A stretch of 64,000 nucleotides of DNA, from positions 749,120-813,119 of the forward strand of contig NZ_LT985748.1 of assembly GCF_900290115.1 (NCBI RefSeq). Reading direction: 5' to 3'. The notes under the pieces are model-generated. The model saw nothing but the letters and a program-made list of their open reading frames with translations, had not been told where the DNA came from and searched no databases. The stretch's first letter is position 1. Every line of letters starts with the position of its first letter. Shown here in pieces: positions 34,646-42,981 of this stretch. Source of the stretch: Alistipes sp. Marseille-P5061 (lineage in GTDB: Bacteria; Bacteroidota; Bacteroidia; Bacteroidales; Rikenellaceae). The position numbers were made by a program, and so were the translations under genes.

Positions 34646-34906
34646 ATGGCACACAAGAAAGGTGTAGGTAGTTCGAAGAACGGCCGTGAGTCGGAAAGCA
34701 AGCGACTCGGCGTGAAACTGTTCGGCGGTCAGTTCGCAAAGGCAGGTAACATCATCGTTCGTCAGCGCGGTACGGTACACAATCCGGGCGAGAACGTCGG
34801 CATGGGCAAGGACCACACGCTCTTCGCGCTGGTCGACGGTACGGTCGAGTTCTGCAAGAAGGCGAGCGGCAAGTCCTATGTAAGCGTTACCCCGCTGAGC
34901 GAGTAA
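34646..34906 (+). CDS. rpmA: 50S ribosomal protein bL27
   Basis: 86 aa. Starts [20 protein letters not shown] with no N-terminal leader peptide that would need processing (unlike Bacillota). [20 protein letters not shown] is the conserved core. Followed by a canonical terminator. Confidence 0.97.
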   Translation: MAHKKGVGSSKNGRESESKRLGVKLFGGQFAKAGNIIVRQRGTVHNPGENVGMGKDHTLFALVDGTVEFCKKASGKSYVSVTPLSE

Positions 34907-34929
34907 CTGCTTTCGGAACGCGAAACAAG

Positions 34930-34961
34930 GCGGATTTCCCCTGCGGGAAGTCCGCTTTTTT
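34930..34961 (+). terminator. Terminator of rplU-rpmA
   Basis: GCGGATTTCCC/GGGAAGTCCGC stem (one G-U/mismatch) with CTGC loop at 34930-34955, then T6 at 34956-34961. Confidence 0.93.
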
Positions 34962-34994
34962 CGTATCGACGCACAAGTGCTGCCGTCGGGCAAC

Positions 34995-35028
34995 AAAAAG
35001 GGGTGGCCCCTCCGGGAGCCACCCTTTT
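34995..35028 (-). terminator. Terminator of the META-domain gene
   Basis: GGGTGGC (35001-35007) pairs with GCCACCC (35018-35024); on the minus strand it is followed by CCTTTTTG. Lies 20 bp past the gene. Confidence 0.85.
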
Positions 35029-35047
35029 CCTATTCCGAAGAGGGTCG

Positions 35048-35563
35048 TTACTCGACCACGTCAATCGAATCCATCACCTCGATGGCAGCCTCGGCCGCCT
35101 CGACGGGGGTCACCCTGGCAGCCGGAGCATCCTGGGTCGTCGGCACCGCTGCGCTCTGCGCCTTGAAGGTGGCCAGCGCCTTGCCGTTGCCGAGCAGCGT
35201 CAGCGTCTCGCCCTCGATGGCGTAGCCGTCCACCCCGTTGAGCATCTCCACGAAGGCGTTCTCATACTCCATCTCGGGGCAGGCCATCCGCGTCATACCC
35301 ATGTTGTCGAACTCGAGCTCGTTGCCGTTGAGTGCATAGCGGCCGAAGAAGCGGTTGCAGTTCGTACGACCGTTGACCATCGTATCGGCAGCGTTGAAGG
35401 TCAGCGTGAAGAAGTCGGCCTCGCGCGTGATGGCCTCGGCGGGAATGCCCTCCATCTGCTCCAGCTTCCACTGCGTACCTTCGAGCGCGACGGTCTTCCT
35501 GGCTCCGTCGCAGGCGGTCAGCGCAACCAGCACGGCTGCGGCCGCAAAGAGAATCTTTTTCAT
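35048..35563 (-). CDS. META/HslJ-domain lipoprotein
   Basis: 171 aa. Lipoprotein signal MKKILFAAAAVLVALTAC, lipidated at Cys18. The META domain spans about 25-125: LEGTQWKLEQMEG, FFTLTFNAADTMVNGRTNCNRFFG, MGMTRMACPEMEYENAFVEML and YAIEGETLTLLG are diagnostic of HslJ-like proteins, which are linked to outer-membrane stress. The last ~40 residues are Ala/Val-rich and unconserved. Start chosen at the lipoprotein signal; the open frame is longer. Confidence 0.9.
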   Translation of the reverse strand: MKKILFAAAAVLVALTACDGARKTVALEGTQWKLEQMEGIPAEAITREADFFTLTFNAADTMVNGRTNCNRFFGRYALNGNELEFDNMGMTRMACPEMEYENAFVEMLNGVDGYAIEGETLTLLGNGKALATFKAQSAAVPTTQDAPAARVTPVEAAEAAIEVMDSIDVVE

Positions 35564-35672
35564 GTGTCTATTGTTTTTATTGTTTGCTGTATCGGTTTTA
35601 CGCCCTGGAGTCCAAAAGCCATGCCGCAACGACACAAACAGGCAACGGCCTTCGGCCCGGACTATCCCGCGG

Positions 35673-35704
35673 CAAAGATAACCAACTCGTTGCAATTCTC
35701 CCAA
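35673..35704 (-). promoter_or_regulatory. Promoter of the META-domain gene
   Basis: Minus strand -33 TTG (35704-35702), 21-bp spacer, -7 TATCTTTG (35680-35673). About 110 bp upstream of the ATG. Confidence 0.75.
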
Positions 35705-35854
35705 TTTCAAGTTCGGAAAGCGCAAACGACCTGCTGCGTCTTCAATCCAAGAAAGCCTTGACTCCACCACACATGGTGAGCAAGAGAATTTCATTACAGG
35801 TGTTTGTTCATACGACGTGCACATTGTAGTATACGCATACTCACAAAAGCAAAC

Positions 35855-35886
35855 AAAAACGGCCGCCCTTGTACCTGGGCAGCCGT
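35855..35886 (-). terminator. Terminator of the two-lipoprotein operon
   Basis: ACGGCCGCCC (35859-35868) pairs with GGGCAGCCGT (35877-35886) with one mismatch; minus strand continues into TTTTTG. Confidence 0.85.
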
Positions 35887-35905
35887 GTTCATGAAAAAGC
35901 GGGAG

Positions 35906-36868
35906 CTACTCCTCCTTCACAAGATTGAATTTGGTTGAAATTTCCTTTTGCTCAATAACCTGTCGGAGATTGAAGCGACGCTTCTGAGTAATGTAACCGG
36001 GCTTCTCACACGTAATCTCAATCTGCACATTGCCCGAATTGTTGAACGTAAGGCCCTTGATGTCGAACGTCTCCGTCGTCTCGTAGGGTGTGGAGCCCAC
36101 GTAATTCTGGTTCGTATTCTTGACATCGGAAACAGATGAGACAATTCGCGACGATACATCAGCACCGCGGGGCGACGAGTCGATATACCAACGGATAACG
36201 GTTGCTTCGAGCGACGTGTTCCCATCTCCCGTCACCTGCTTGTTCTTTTCGAGAGCCGGAGTATCGGCCTTGCGCAGGAAGAAGGCGATTCTGTCCCAGT
36301 CAATATCGCGCAAAGCATTCGCATACGCTTTGTTGAGGGTTTGGGCAGCCGCAATGAAATCGGAGCTGTTGCCGGAACCATTGGCACGACCTGAAACCAC
36401 AACATTGGGGTAAACCAGCCGTCCGTTGCGGTCATGCACCTCAACATTCATCTGCACGGTACCGCTCCATCCCACACCGGAGAGGTAGTTGACCGCAAAT
36501 TCGCGAAGCATAATGGTCATCATGTAATCGGTGGCCACATCGGCATTGAGCACAAAGCCCATCGTACGCATGTAACGGCGCGTACTCTCCCCGACAAAAG
36601 ACAATAAATCGGGATTTACCTGAACCGAAGGCAGCGATACGGCGCTGGCATCATATTTCTGCACGAACTTCGTATTGGCCCGTCCGTCACGTACATTGAG
36701 CCGAATGCCATAATCCAAATCAACATACCGGTTCGAATAGGGCTCTTCGACAAGAGCCAGATTCAATATTCTCGGTCCCGTAGCCACTACCTTCTTACTC
36801 GACCCACAGGCAGCCAACATCGACAATGCCAAAACAAGGGTCAGTATTCGACTAATATTATTTTTCAT
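35906..36868 (-). CDS. Lipoprotein with PEGA-like C-terminal domain, unknown function
   Basis: 320 aa. Signal MKNNISRILTLVLALSMLAAC gives a lipidated Cys near 21. The central part (~40-200) resembles surface/assembly lipoproteins with alternating hydrophobic strands. The C-terminal ~90 residues (IRWYIDSSPRGADV ... EITCEKPGYITQKRRFNL) look like a PEGA-type carbohydrate/surface domain with the GY-x-x-Q-x-R pattern. A longer frame starting with TTG at 36892 exists, but the ATG at 36868 opens directly onto the signal peptide. Second gene of an operon with the lipoprotein upstream. Confidence 0.7.
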   Translation of the reverse strand: MKNNISRILTLVLALSMLAACGSSKKVVATGPRILNLALVEEPYSNRYVDLDYGIRLNVRDGRANTKFVQKYDASAVSLPSVQVNPDLLSFVGESTRRYMRTMGFVLNADVATDYMMTIMLREFAVNYLSGVGWSGTVQMNVEVHDRNGRLVYPNVVVSGRANGSGNSSDFIAAAQTLNKAYANALRDIDWDRIAFFLRKADTPALEKNKQVTGDGNTSLEATVIRWYIDSSPRGADVSSRIVSSVSDVKNTNQNYVGSTPYETTETFDIKGLTFNNSGNVQIEITCEKPGYITQKRRFNLRQVIEQKEISTKFNLVKEE

Positions 36869-36888
36869 ATGTCCGGATTGATTATATA

Positions 36889-37416
36889 TCAATTGTCAGT
36901 CTTGATTTTTACGATTTTAGCCGTAGCCGTCGATTTGAAAATCACTCTATCGCCCAACTGCTCCACGTTGGTTGCAACGGTCGGAGCAATCAATACATCC
37001 GTGCCGTACTGCTGAGCCTCGTTAATCAGGCGATAAATGGCCAGACGCCGGGCGACATCCTCGGGACGGAAAAGATTGGTCGTTTCGCCTACATAATCTC
37101 CACTGAGATACCCGAGCTTCAAGATTCCACTGAACTTGCAAAACCACCCCTTCTTCAGAGAATAGTCATACTTCAACGAAAATTCATTTTGCTCGTCTAT
37201 AATTTCATACTTGGTCCCCGACTTATTGCTCCAATAGGAGATGGAGGCCTCAGCCGAAATTGTATTCAACACCTCATAGTCGCCACGTTCGAGGTTCAAC
37301 TCCTCAATTGCCGCCGTATTGACGGTGTTGACGGCACGGGGTACCACCAGCATGCGCTGCGAACCGCAAGAAACAAAAAGGAAGGCGGCCGCAAGAATAC
37401 ACAAAAATCTTTTCAT
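36889..37416 (-). CDS. Small lipoprotein, unknown function
   Basis: 175 aa. Signal MKRFLCILAAAFLFVSC with Cys at 17. The mature part shows LERGDYEVLNTISAEASISYW, ILKLGYLSGDYVGE and a C-terminal IAPTVATNVEQLGDRVIFKSTATAKIVKI, split here into short blocks, a pattern I recall from uncharacterised Bacteroidota lipoproteins but cannot name. Its stop lies 20 bp before the next lipoprotein ATG, so the two are probably co-expressed and may work together at the outer membrane. Confidence 0.7.
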   Translation of the reverse strand: MKRFLCILAAAFLFVSCGSQRMLVVPRAVNTVNTAAIEELNLERGDYEVLNTISAEASISYWSNKSGTKYEIIDEQNEFSLKYDYSLKKGWFCKFSGILKLGYLSGDYVGETTNLFRPEDVARRLAIYRLINEAQQYGTDVLIAPTVATNVEQLGDRVIFKSTATAKIVKIKTDN

Positions 37417-37535
37417 AGGTCAATTCGGATTAAATTTAGGTTGGGATAAGGGGGCCCGTTCAGGGAGAGTGCAGACAAAACAAAAAGCGCGGACCCTTTG
37501 CTCAATGCCGGATTTTGAGGTCTTCCACAACCCTT

Positions 37536-37606
37536 GTCCCCGAACACAGAATAAAGCCCACGCTGGAATACACAGCATGGGCGTTGAACTTTATTCCTTC
37601 GGGGAC
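37536..37606. repeat. 71-nt nested inverted repeat
   Basis: Three coaxial stems: GTCCCCGAA/TTCGGGGAC (9 bp), AATAAAG/CTTTATT (7 bp) and GCCCACGCTG/CAGCATGGGC (one mismatch), around a 7-nt apical loop. The unpaired stretches between stems are only 2-6 nt. Confidence 0.75.
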
Positions 37607-37785
37607 ATGTTTGATAAGTGGAAGTTTCAAAATCCCGAAATAGAAGCTAACGCCTTTTATCTATATGTCCTCAAGTCATTTATTTATCCATAGGCAAAAT
37701 ATTAAATCTCCATGTGAAATACACAAAAAACGAATTTATCACAAATATACGAAAAGTTTTTCAATTTAACAGAATCGATTGAATA

Positions 37786-37819
37786 AACAAAAATGGTCCG
37801 CAGTAATTCACTGCGGACC
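37786..37819 (-). terminator. Terminator of the pyruvate:ferredoxin oxidoreductase gene
   Basis: Perfect GGTCCGCAGT/ACTGCGGACC stem (37795-37819) with AATTC loop; minus strand then reads ATTTTTG. 23 bp after the stop. Confidence 0.92.
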
Positions 37820-37842
37820 CTTTTTATTTGCCTGCGAAAGTA

Positions 37843-40800
37843 TTAGTACTCGATTATCGACAGACGCTTGTAGGTGTTGTAACGCCACTTGGCATTCTCC
37901 TCGGCTGCCTTGTAGAGCTCCTCGGCCTCGGTCGGGAAGGACTTCTGGAGCGACGAGTAACGAACCTCCTTCATCAGGAATTCGCGGAACTTCGTCCAGT
38001 CGGGCTCCTTCGAGTCGAGCACGAAGGGGTTCTTGCCCTCGGCCTCAAGCTGCGGGTTGTAGTGCCACAGGTGCCAGTAGCCGCATGCTACGGCCTCCTT
38101 GCCGACGGTCTGCGTACGCGTCATGCCGCCCTTGATGCCGTGGTTGATACACGGAGCGTAGGCGATGATGAGCGACGGACCGGGATAAGCCTCGGCCTCC
38201 TTCAGCACGTTGAAGAGCTGCTGCTGCGAGCCGCCAATCGAAACCTGGGCAACGTATACGTAGCCGTAGGTCATGGCCATCGCGCCGAGGTCCTTCTTGC
38301 GGACGCGCTTGCCGGCCGATGCGAACTTGGCAACGGCACCCACGGGGGTCGACTTCGACGACTGGCCGCCCGTATTGGAGTAAACCTCCGTATCGACAAC
38401 CAGCACGTTCACATCCTGACCCGTCGAGAGGACATGGTCCAGACCGCCGTAGCCAATGTCGTAGCCCCAGCCGTCACCGCCGATAATCCACTGCGACTTC
38501 TTGATGAGCCAATCCTTGTGGGCGAGAATCTCCTTGCAGTAGTCGCAGCCGCAGGCCTCCATCATCGGCACCAGACGGGCCGTAACCTCGGCCGAGCCGG
38601 CCGACGAACCGCGGTTGGCAATCCACTCCTTCATCACGCCCTTCAGCTCGTCGGAGCACTTCGAGCAGTTGGCTATGGCCTCCTCCATCGTCTGCTGGAT
38701 GCGGTCGCGGAGCTTCTCCACGCCGATGTGCATGCCCAGACCGAACTCGGCGTTATCCTCGAAGAGCGAGTTGGCCCATGCCGGACCCTTGCCCTCGGCG
38801 TTGGTGCAGTAAGGAGTCGACGGAGCCGAACCCGAGTAAATAGACGTACAGCCCGTAGCGTTGGCAACCATCATCTTGTCGCCGAAGAGCTGCGTGATGG
38901 CCTTGATGTAGGGCGTCTCGCCGCAACCGGCGCAGGCACCCGAGAACTCGAAGAGCGGCTGTGCGAACTGGAGGTTCTTCACCGACTTGGTCTTGTCGAC
39001 CACCTGCTTGTAGCCGATGTGCTTGGTCAGGTAGTCCCAGTTCTTCTGCTGCGGGAGCTGCTCCTCCAGAGGACGCATTACCAGCGCCTTCTCCTTGGCC
39101 GGGCAGATGTCGACGCAGTTACCGCAACCCGTACAGTCGAGCGGCGAAATCTGGATGCGGAACTTGTAGGCCTTCGTCTCGCCCAGACCCTGCTTCCACT
39201 CCGTACCCGAAGCGGCAGCCTCCTCGTCGGTTGCCAGGAAGGGACGAATCACGGCGTGGGGGCAGACATAGGCGCACTGGTTGCACTGGATACAGTTGGC
39301 AATCTGCCACTCGGGAACGCTGACGGCAATGCCGCGCTTCTCGTAGGCGGCCGTACCGTTCTCCCACGTGCCGTCCTCACGGCCGTTGAAGGCCGATACC
39401 GGCAGGTCGTCGCCCTTCAGGCCGTTGATGGGCTCGACAATCTTGCGGACGAACTCGGGATAGGAAGCATCCGACGGATGGGTGAAGCCCTTGTCCTCAA
39501 TCTGTGCCCACTCGGCCGGAACCTCGACCTTCTCAACGGCGTTGCCGCCGGCGTCGACGGCCGCATAGTTCATGTTGACGATATCCTCGCCCTTCTTGCC
39601 GTAGGACTTCAGGATGGCGTGCTTCATCTCCTCAACCGCCTTCTCGAAGGGAATGACGTTGGCAATCTTGAAGAAAGCCGACTGCATGATGGTGTTCGTA
39701 CGCGAACCCAGACCCAGCTCGGAGGCAATCTTCGTGGCGTTGATGATGTAGAAGTTGATGTGGTTCTTCGCCAGGTAGGCCTTCATGTGGTCGGGCAGCG
39801 TGGCGCAGGTCGTGGCGGCGTCGTGCACCGAGTTGAGCAGGAACGAACCACCAGCCTTCAGACCCTTCAGCACGTCGTACTTGTCGACATACGAAGGCAC
39901 GTGGCAGGCCACGAAGTCGGGCGTGGTCACCAGATAGGGCGACGTGATGGGCTTGTCACCGAAACGCAGGTGCGACGAGGTGTAGCCTCCCGACTTCTTC
40001 GAGTCGTAGGAGAAGTATGCCTGGCAGTACTTGTTGGTCGTACCGCCGATAATCTTGATGGAGTTCTTGTTGGCACCCACCGTACCGTCGGCGCCCAGAC
40101 CGAAGAAGAGAGCCTCGAACGTACCGGGCTTGGCCAGCGAAATCTCCTTGCCGACGGGCAGCGAGTGGAAGGTCACGTCGTCGGTGATGCCCACCGTGAA
40201 CTGGTTCTTCGGCTCGGCAGCCTTGAGGTTGGCGAAGACGGCCAGCATCTGTGCCGGCGTGGTGTCCTTCGACGAGAGACCGTAGCGGCCGCCGATGATG
40301 AGCACCTTGCGGTCCGTGCGCGAGAAGGCCTCGACAACATCCATGTAGAGGGGGTCGCCGTTGGCTCCGGGCTCCTTCGTGCGGTCGAGCACGCAGATGC
40401 GCTTTACGCTCTGGGGCAGCACGTCCATCAGGTACTTCACCGAGAAGGGACGGTAGAGGTGAACGGTCACCACGCCGAGCTTCTCGCCCTTGGCGTTCAG
40501 ATAGTCGACCGTCTCCTTCAGGGTCTCGGTCACCGAACCCATCGCGATGACGACATGCTCGGCATCGGGAGCGCCGTAGTATACGAAGGGCTTGTATTCA
40601 CGGCCGGTGATTTTCGAAATCTGGGCCATCGTCTCGGCCACCATGTCGGGCACGGCGTCGTAGAACTTGTTGGCAGCCTCGCGCGTCTGGAAGTAGATGT
40701 CGGGGTTCTGGGCCGTACCGCGCGTTACGGGGTGCTCGGGGTTGAGCGCACGCTGACGGAAGGCCTTCAGGGCATCGCGGTCAAGCAGCGCCGTGAGGGC

Positions 40801-41370
40801 TGCCTCGTCGATGAGCTCGATTTTCTGGATTTCGTGCGAGGTGCGGAAACCGTCGAAGAAGTGCAGGAACGGCACGCGCGACTTGAGCGCCACGAGGTGT
40901 GCCACGCCGGCGAGGTCCATAACCTCCTGCACGGACGAGGTGGCCAGCATGGCGAAGCCGGTCTGACGCGTGGCCATCACATCCTGGTGGTCACCGAAAA
41001 TCGAGAGCGACTGGGCAGCCAGCGCACGGGCCGAAACGTGGAAGACGCCCGGCAGCAGCTCGCCCGAAATCTTGTACATATTCGGAATCATCAGCAGCAG
41101 GCCCTGCGATGCGGTGAAGGTCGACGTAAGCGCACCGCTCTGCAGCGAGCCGTGTACGGCACCCGCAGCACCCGCCTCCGACTGCATTTCAATCACCTTG
41201 ACGGTCTCGCCGAAGATGTTCTTGCGGCCCTGAGCGGCCCACTCGTCCACGAGCTCTGCCATGGTCGACGACGGCGTGATGGGGTAAATCGCCGCAACCT
41301 CCGAGAACATGTATGCCACATGAGCCGCAGCGTAGTTGCCATCACAAGTGATAAATTTCTTTTCAGCCAT
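37843..41370 (-). CDS. nifJ: Pyruvate:ferredoxin (flavodoxin) oxidoreductase, single chain
   Basis: 1175 aa; oxidises pyruvate to acetyl-CoA and CO2, reducing ferredoxin. Domain order: pyrimidine-binding domain I with AAIYPITPSSTMAELVDEWA, transketolase-like domain II, gamma/CoA domain (ALFFGLGADGTVGANKNSIK), EKR segment, two-cluster ferredoxin domain (CIQCNQCAYVCP and CTGCGNCVDICP), and the C-terminal TPP-binding domain (CAGCGETPYIK, GGDGWGYDIGYGGLDH). ATG at 41370 chosen at MAEKKFITCDGNYAAA. Monocistronic, with its own promoter and terminator. Its reduced ferredoxin is the natural substrate of the Rnf complex encoded at 16.9-22.1 kb. Confidence 0.97.
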   Translation of the reverse strand: MAEKKFITCDGNYAAAHVAYMFSEVAAIYPITPSSTMAELVDEWAAQGRKNIFGETVKVIEMQSEAGAAGAVHGSLQSGALTSTFTASQGLLLMIPNMYKISGELLPGVFHVSARALAAQSLSIFGDHQDVMATRQTGFAMLATSSVQEVMDLAGVAHLVALKSRVPFLHFFDGFRTSHEIQKIELIDEAALTALLDRDALKAFRQRALNPEHPVTRGTAQNPDIYFQTREAANKFYDAVPDMVAETMAQISKITGREYKPFVYYGAPDAEHVVIAMGSVTETLKETVDYLNAKGEKLGVVTVHLYRPFSVKYLMDVLPQSVKRICVLDRTKEPGANGDPLYMDVVEAFSRTDRKVLIIGGRYGLSSKDTTPAQMLAVFANLKAAEPKNQFTVGITDDVTFHSLPVGKEISLAKPGTFEALFFGLGADGTVGANKNSIKIIGGTTNKYCQAYFSYDSKKSGGYTSSHLRFGDKPITSPYLVTTPDFVACHVPSYVDKYDVLKGLKAGGSFLLNSVHDAATTCATLPDHMKAYLAKNHINFYIINATKIASELGLGSRTNTIMQSAFFKIANVIPFEKAVEEMKHAILKSYGKKGEDIVNMNYAAVDAGGNAVEKVEVPAEWAQIEDKGFTHPSDASYPEFVRKIVEPINGLKGDDLPVSAFNGREDGTWENGTAAYEKRGIAVSVPEWQIANCIQCNQCAYVCPHAVIRPFLATDEEAAASGTEWKQGLGETKAYKFRIQISPLDCTGCGNCVDICPAKEKALVMRPLEEQLPQQKNWDYLTKHIGYKQVVDKTKSVKNLQFAQPLFEFSGACAGCGETPYIKAITQLFGDKMMVANATGCTSIYSGSAPSTPYCTNAEGKGPAWANSLFEDNAEFGLGMHIGVEKLRDRIQQTMEEAIANCSKCSDELKGVMKEWIANRGSSAGSAEVTARLVPMMEACGCDYCKEILAHKDWLIKKSQWIIGGDGWGYDIGYGGLDHVLSTGQDVNVLVVDTEVYSNTGGQSSKSTPVGAVAKFASAGKRVRKKDLGAMAMTYGYVYVAQVSIGGSQQQLFNVLKEAEAYPGPSLIIAYAPCINHGIKGGMTRTQTVGKEAVACGYWHLWHYNPQLEAEGKNPFVLDSKEPDWTKFREFLMKEVRYSSLQKSFPTEAEELYKAAEENAKWRYNTYKRLSIIEY

Positions 41371-41430
41371 TTTTAAAAGGTTTTTGGATGATATTGTGTT
41401 GTTTTTCTGTATGCTTGTGCAGACGCGTGG

Positions 41431-41438
41431 CAAATATA
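41431..41438 (-). promoter_or_regulatory. -7 box for nifJ
   Basis: TATATTTG followed by CC, 60 bp upstream of the ATG; perfect TAnnTTTG match. Confidence 0.65.
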
Positions 41439-41729
41439 CAAATTTTCATCAAAAAAAACGATGACGTCCGCCAAACAAATTTTACGCTCCCGGTGTGTTA
41501 AAAAATTAACAATCTACACGTTATTCGCCCGCCCCGCCCCGGCCTGCAGCGTGCGTACCGCGGCTACCCTCCCGCCCCGGGGCGCACGACGCCGCGCACG
41601 CATGCCGTGAGGGCCGCCGCCGCGGAGCGGTTTTTGCGGAGAGCCTCTCCGCACATATTTTTAATTAAGGAAGCGCGGCGGGCCGTGCAAAAAACCGGGC
41701 CGCAGCGGCGTTTTACCCTCCGCTTTTCG

Positions 41730-41737
41730 TATCTTTG
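41730..41737 (+). promoter_or_regulatory. -7 box directly in front of the M16 gene (probably leaderless)
   Basis: TATCTTTG with only CACCT between it and the ATG at 41743. Bacteroidota transcription starts about five bases after this box, so the mRNA would begin at or next to the start codon. Confidence 0.7.
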
Positions 41738-41742
41738 CACCT

Positions 41743-42981
41743 ATGATAGCCTACCGTACCAAACGTCTTGCCAACGGGCTGACGGTCGTCGTGAACCGCG
41801 ACCGCCAGTCGAAACTCGCCGCGGTGAACATCCTCTACCGGGTCGGCGCCCGCAACGAGCGTCCCGACCGGACGGGCTTCGCCCATCTGTTCGAGCACCT
41901 GATGTTCCGCGGCACGCGCCGCATCCCCAACTTCGACCTCCCGGTCCAGATGGCCGCCGGCGACAACAACGCCTTTACCAACAACGACTATACCGATTTC
42001 TACATCACGCTGCCGAAGGACAACATCGAGACGGCGCTCTGGCTCGAGAGCGACCGCATGGAGGGGTTGGACATCACCTCCGAGAAGCTCGAAACGGAGA
42101 AGCGCGTGGTCATCGAGGAGTTCCGCCAGCGCTACCTCAACCAGCCCTACGGCGACCAGCAGATGCTGCTGCGGGCGCTGGCCTACAAGGTCCACCCCTA
42201 CCGCTGGTCGACCATCGGACTGACACCCGACCACATCGCCGCCGCCTCGCTCGACGAGGTGCGCCGCTTCTACCGCGACCACTATCACCCCGGCAACGCC
42301 ATCCTCTCGCTCTCGGCCGACATCGACGAGGAGCGGATGCTCGACCTCGCGGAGCGTTACTTCGGCCAGATTGCCCCCCGCACGGTGACCGAAGAGCCCA
42401 TCGCGCAGGAGCCTCCGCAGCGGGAGGCGCGCCGCGAGGAGGTCGAGCGCGACGTGCCGGCCACGGCCATCTCCATCGCCTACCACATGGGCGACCGCCT
42501 CTCGCCCGACTTCTACACGGCCGACCTGGTCTCGGACCTGCTGGCCGGCGGCGACTCGGGGCGGCTCTACAACCGCCTGGTCAAGGAGCGCAGGCTGCTG
42601 GCCAGCGTCAACGCCTACATCACGGGCGACCGCGACCCGGGACTCTTCGTCTTCACGGGACAGCTGCTCCCCGAGACGACGCCCGAGCAGGCCGAAGAGG
42701 CGCTGCTGGGCGAGATGGAGGAGCTCTGCCGCACCCCGGCCGGCGACTACGAGACCGAGAAGGTCAAGAACAAGTTCGAGGCCAACACCCTCTTCGGCGA
42801 GCTGAACGTGATGAACAAGGCGATGAACCTCGGCTTCTACGAGATGCTGGGCGACCTGGCCCTCATCAACGCCGAGGTAGACCGCTACCGCAGCGTCACG
42901 GCCGACGACATCATCGACTTCAGCCGCCGGACCTTCCGCGCGGAGAACTCCTCGACACTCATCTACAAGGCACGCTCATGA
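41743..42981 (+). CDS. M16 peptidase, catalytic subunit-like
   Basis: 412 aa, pitrilysin/MPP-beta-like. The inverted zinc motif HLFEH (in FAHLFEHLMFRG) and the downstream Glu in KLETEKRVVIEEF are present, so it should be active. No signal peptide, suggesting a cytoplasmic enzyme. The substrate-binding half follows as a separate, overlapping gene, an arrangement known for two-chain bacterial M16 enzymes. Confidence 0.93.
   Translation: MIAYRTKRLANGLTVVVNRDRQSKLAAVNILYRVGARNERPDRTGFAHLFEHLMFRGTRRIPNFDLPVQMAAGDNNAFTNNDYTDFYITLPKDNIETALWLESDRMEGLDITSEKLETEKRVVIEEFRQRYLNQPYGDQQMLLRALAYKVHPYRWSTIGLTPDHIAAASLDEVRRFYRDHYHPGNAILSLSADIDEERMLDLAERYFGQIAPRTVTEEPIAQEPPQREARREEVERDVPATAISIAYHMGDRLSPDFYTADLVSDLLAGGDSGRLYNRLVKERRLLASVNAYITGDRDPGLFVFTGQLLPETTPEQAEEALLGEMEELCRTPAGDYETEKVKNKFEANTLFGELNVMNKAMNLGFYEMLGDLALINAEVDRYRSVTADDIIDFSRRTFRAENSSTLIYKARS

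Larger units (their letters stand above)
35564..35905. other. 342-bp gap between lipoprotein genes
   Basis: Contains the META gene promoter at 35673-35704 and the terminator of the next gene at 35855-35886. The middle 35710-35850 is AT-richer than the window and carries short A-tracts but no gene. Confidence 0.55.
37417..37842. other. 426-bp AT-rich gap with nested inverted repeat
   Basis: Between por and the small lipoprotein gene, both on the minus strand. Contains the 71-nt nested inverted repeat at 37536-37606 and the por terminator at 37786-37819. The 37610-37780 part is strongly AT-rich. An open plus frame of 124 codons from 37319 overlaps the lipoprotein gene and has no protein-like features. 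Confidence 0.55.
41371..41742. other. Divergent region between nifJ and the M16 peptidase genes
   Basis: 372 bp. The nifJ promoter is near its left end; 41495-41512 holds a GTTAA/TTAAC hairpin; the middle is very GC-rich (GCACGACGCCGCGCACGC) without a gene; the right end is the M16 promoter that runs straight into the ATG. Confidence 0.5.

Noticed and set aside
37319..37693. A 124-codon plus-strand frame near the lipoprotein genes
   Set aside because: Overlaps the start of a real minus-strand gene and contains the inverted repeat; composition is not protein-like.
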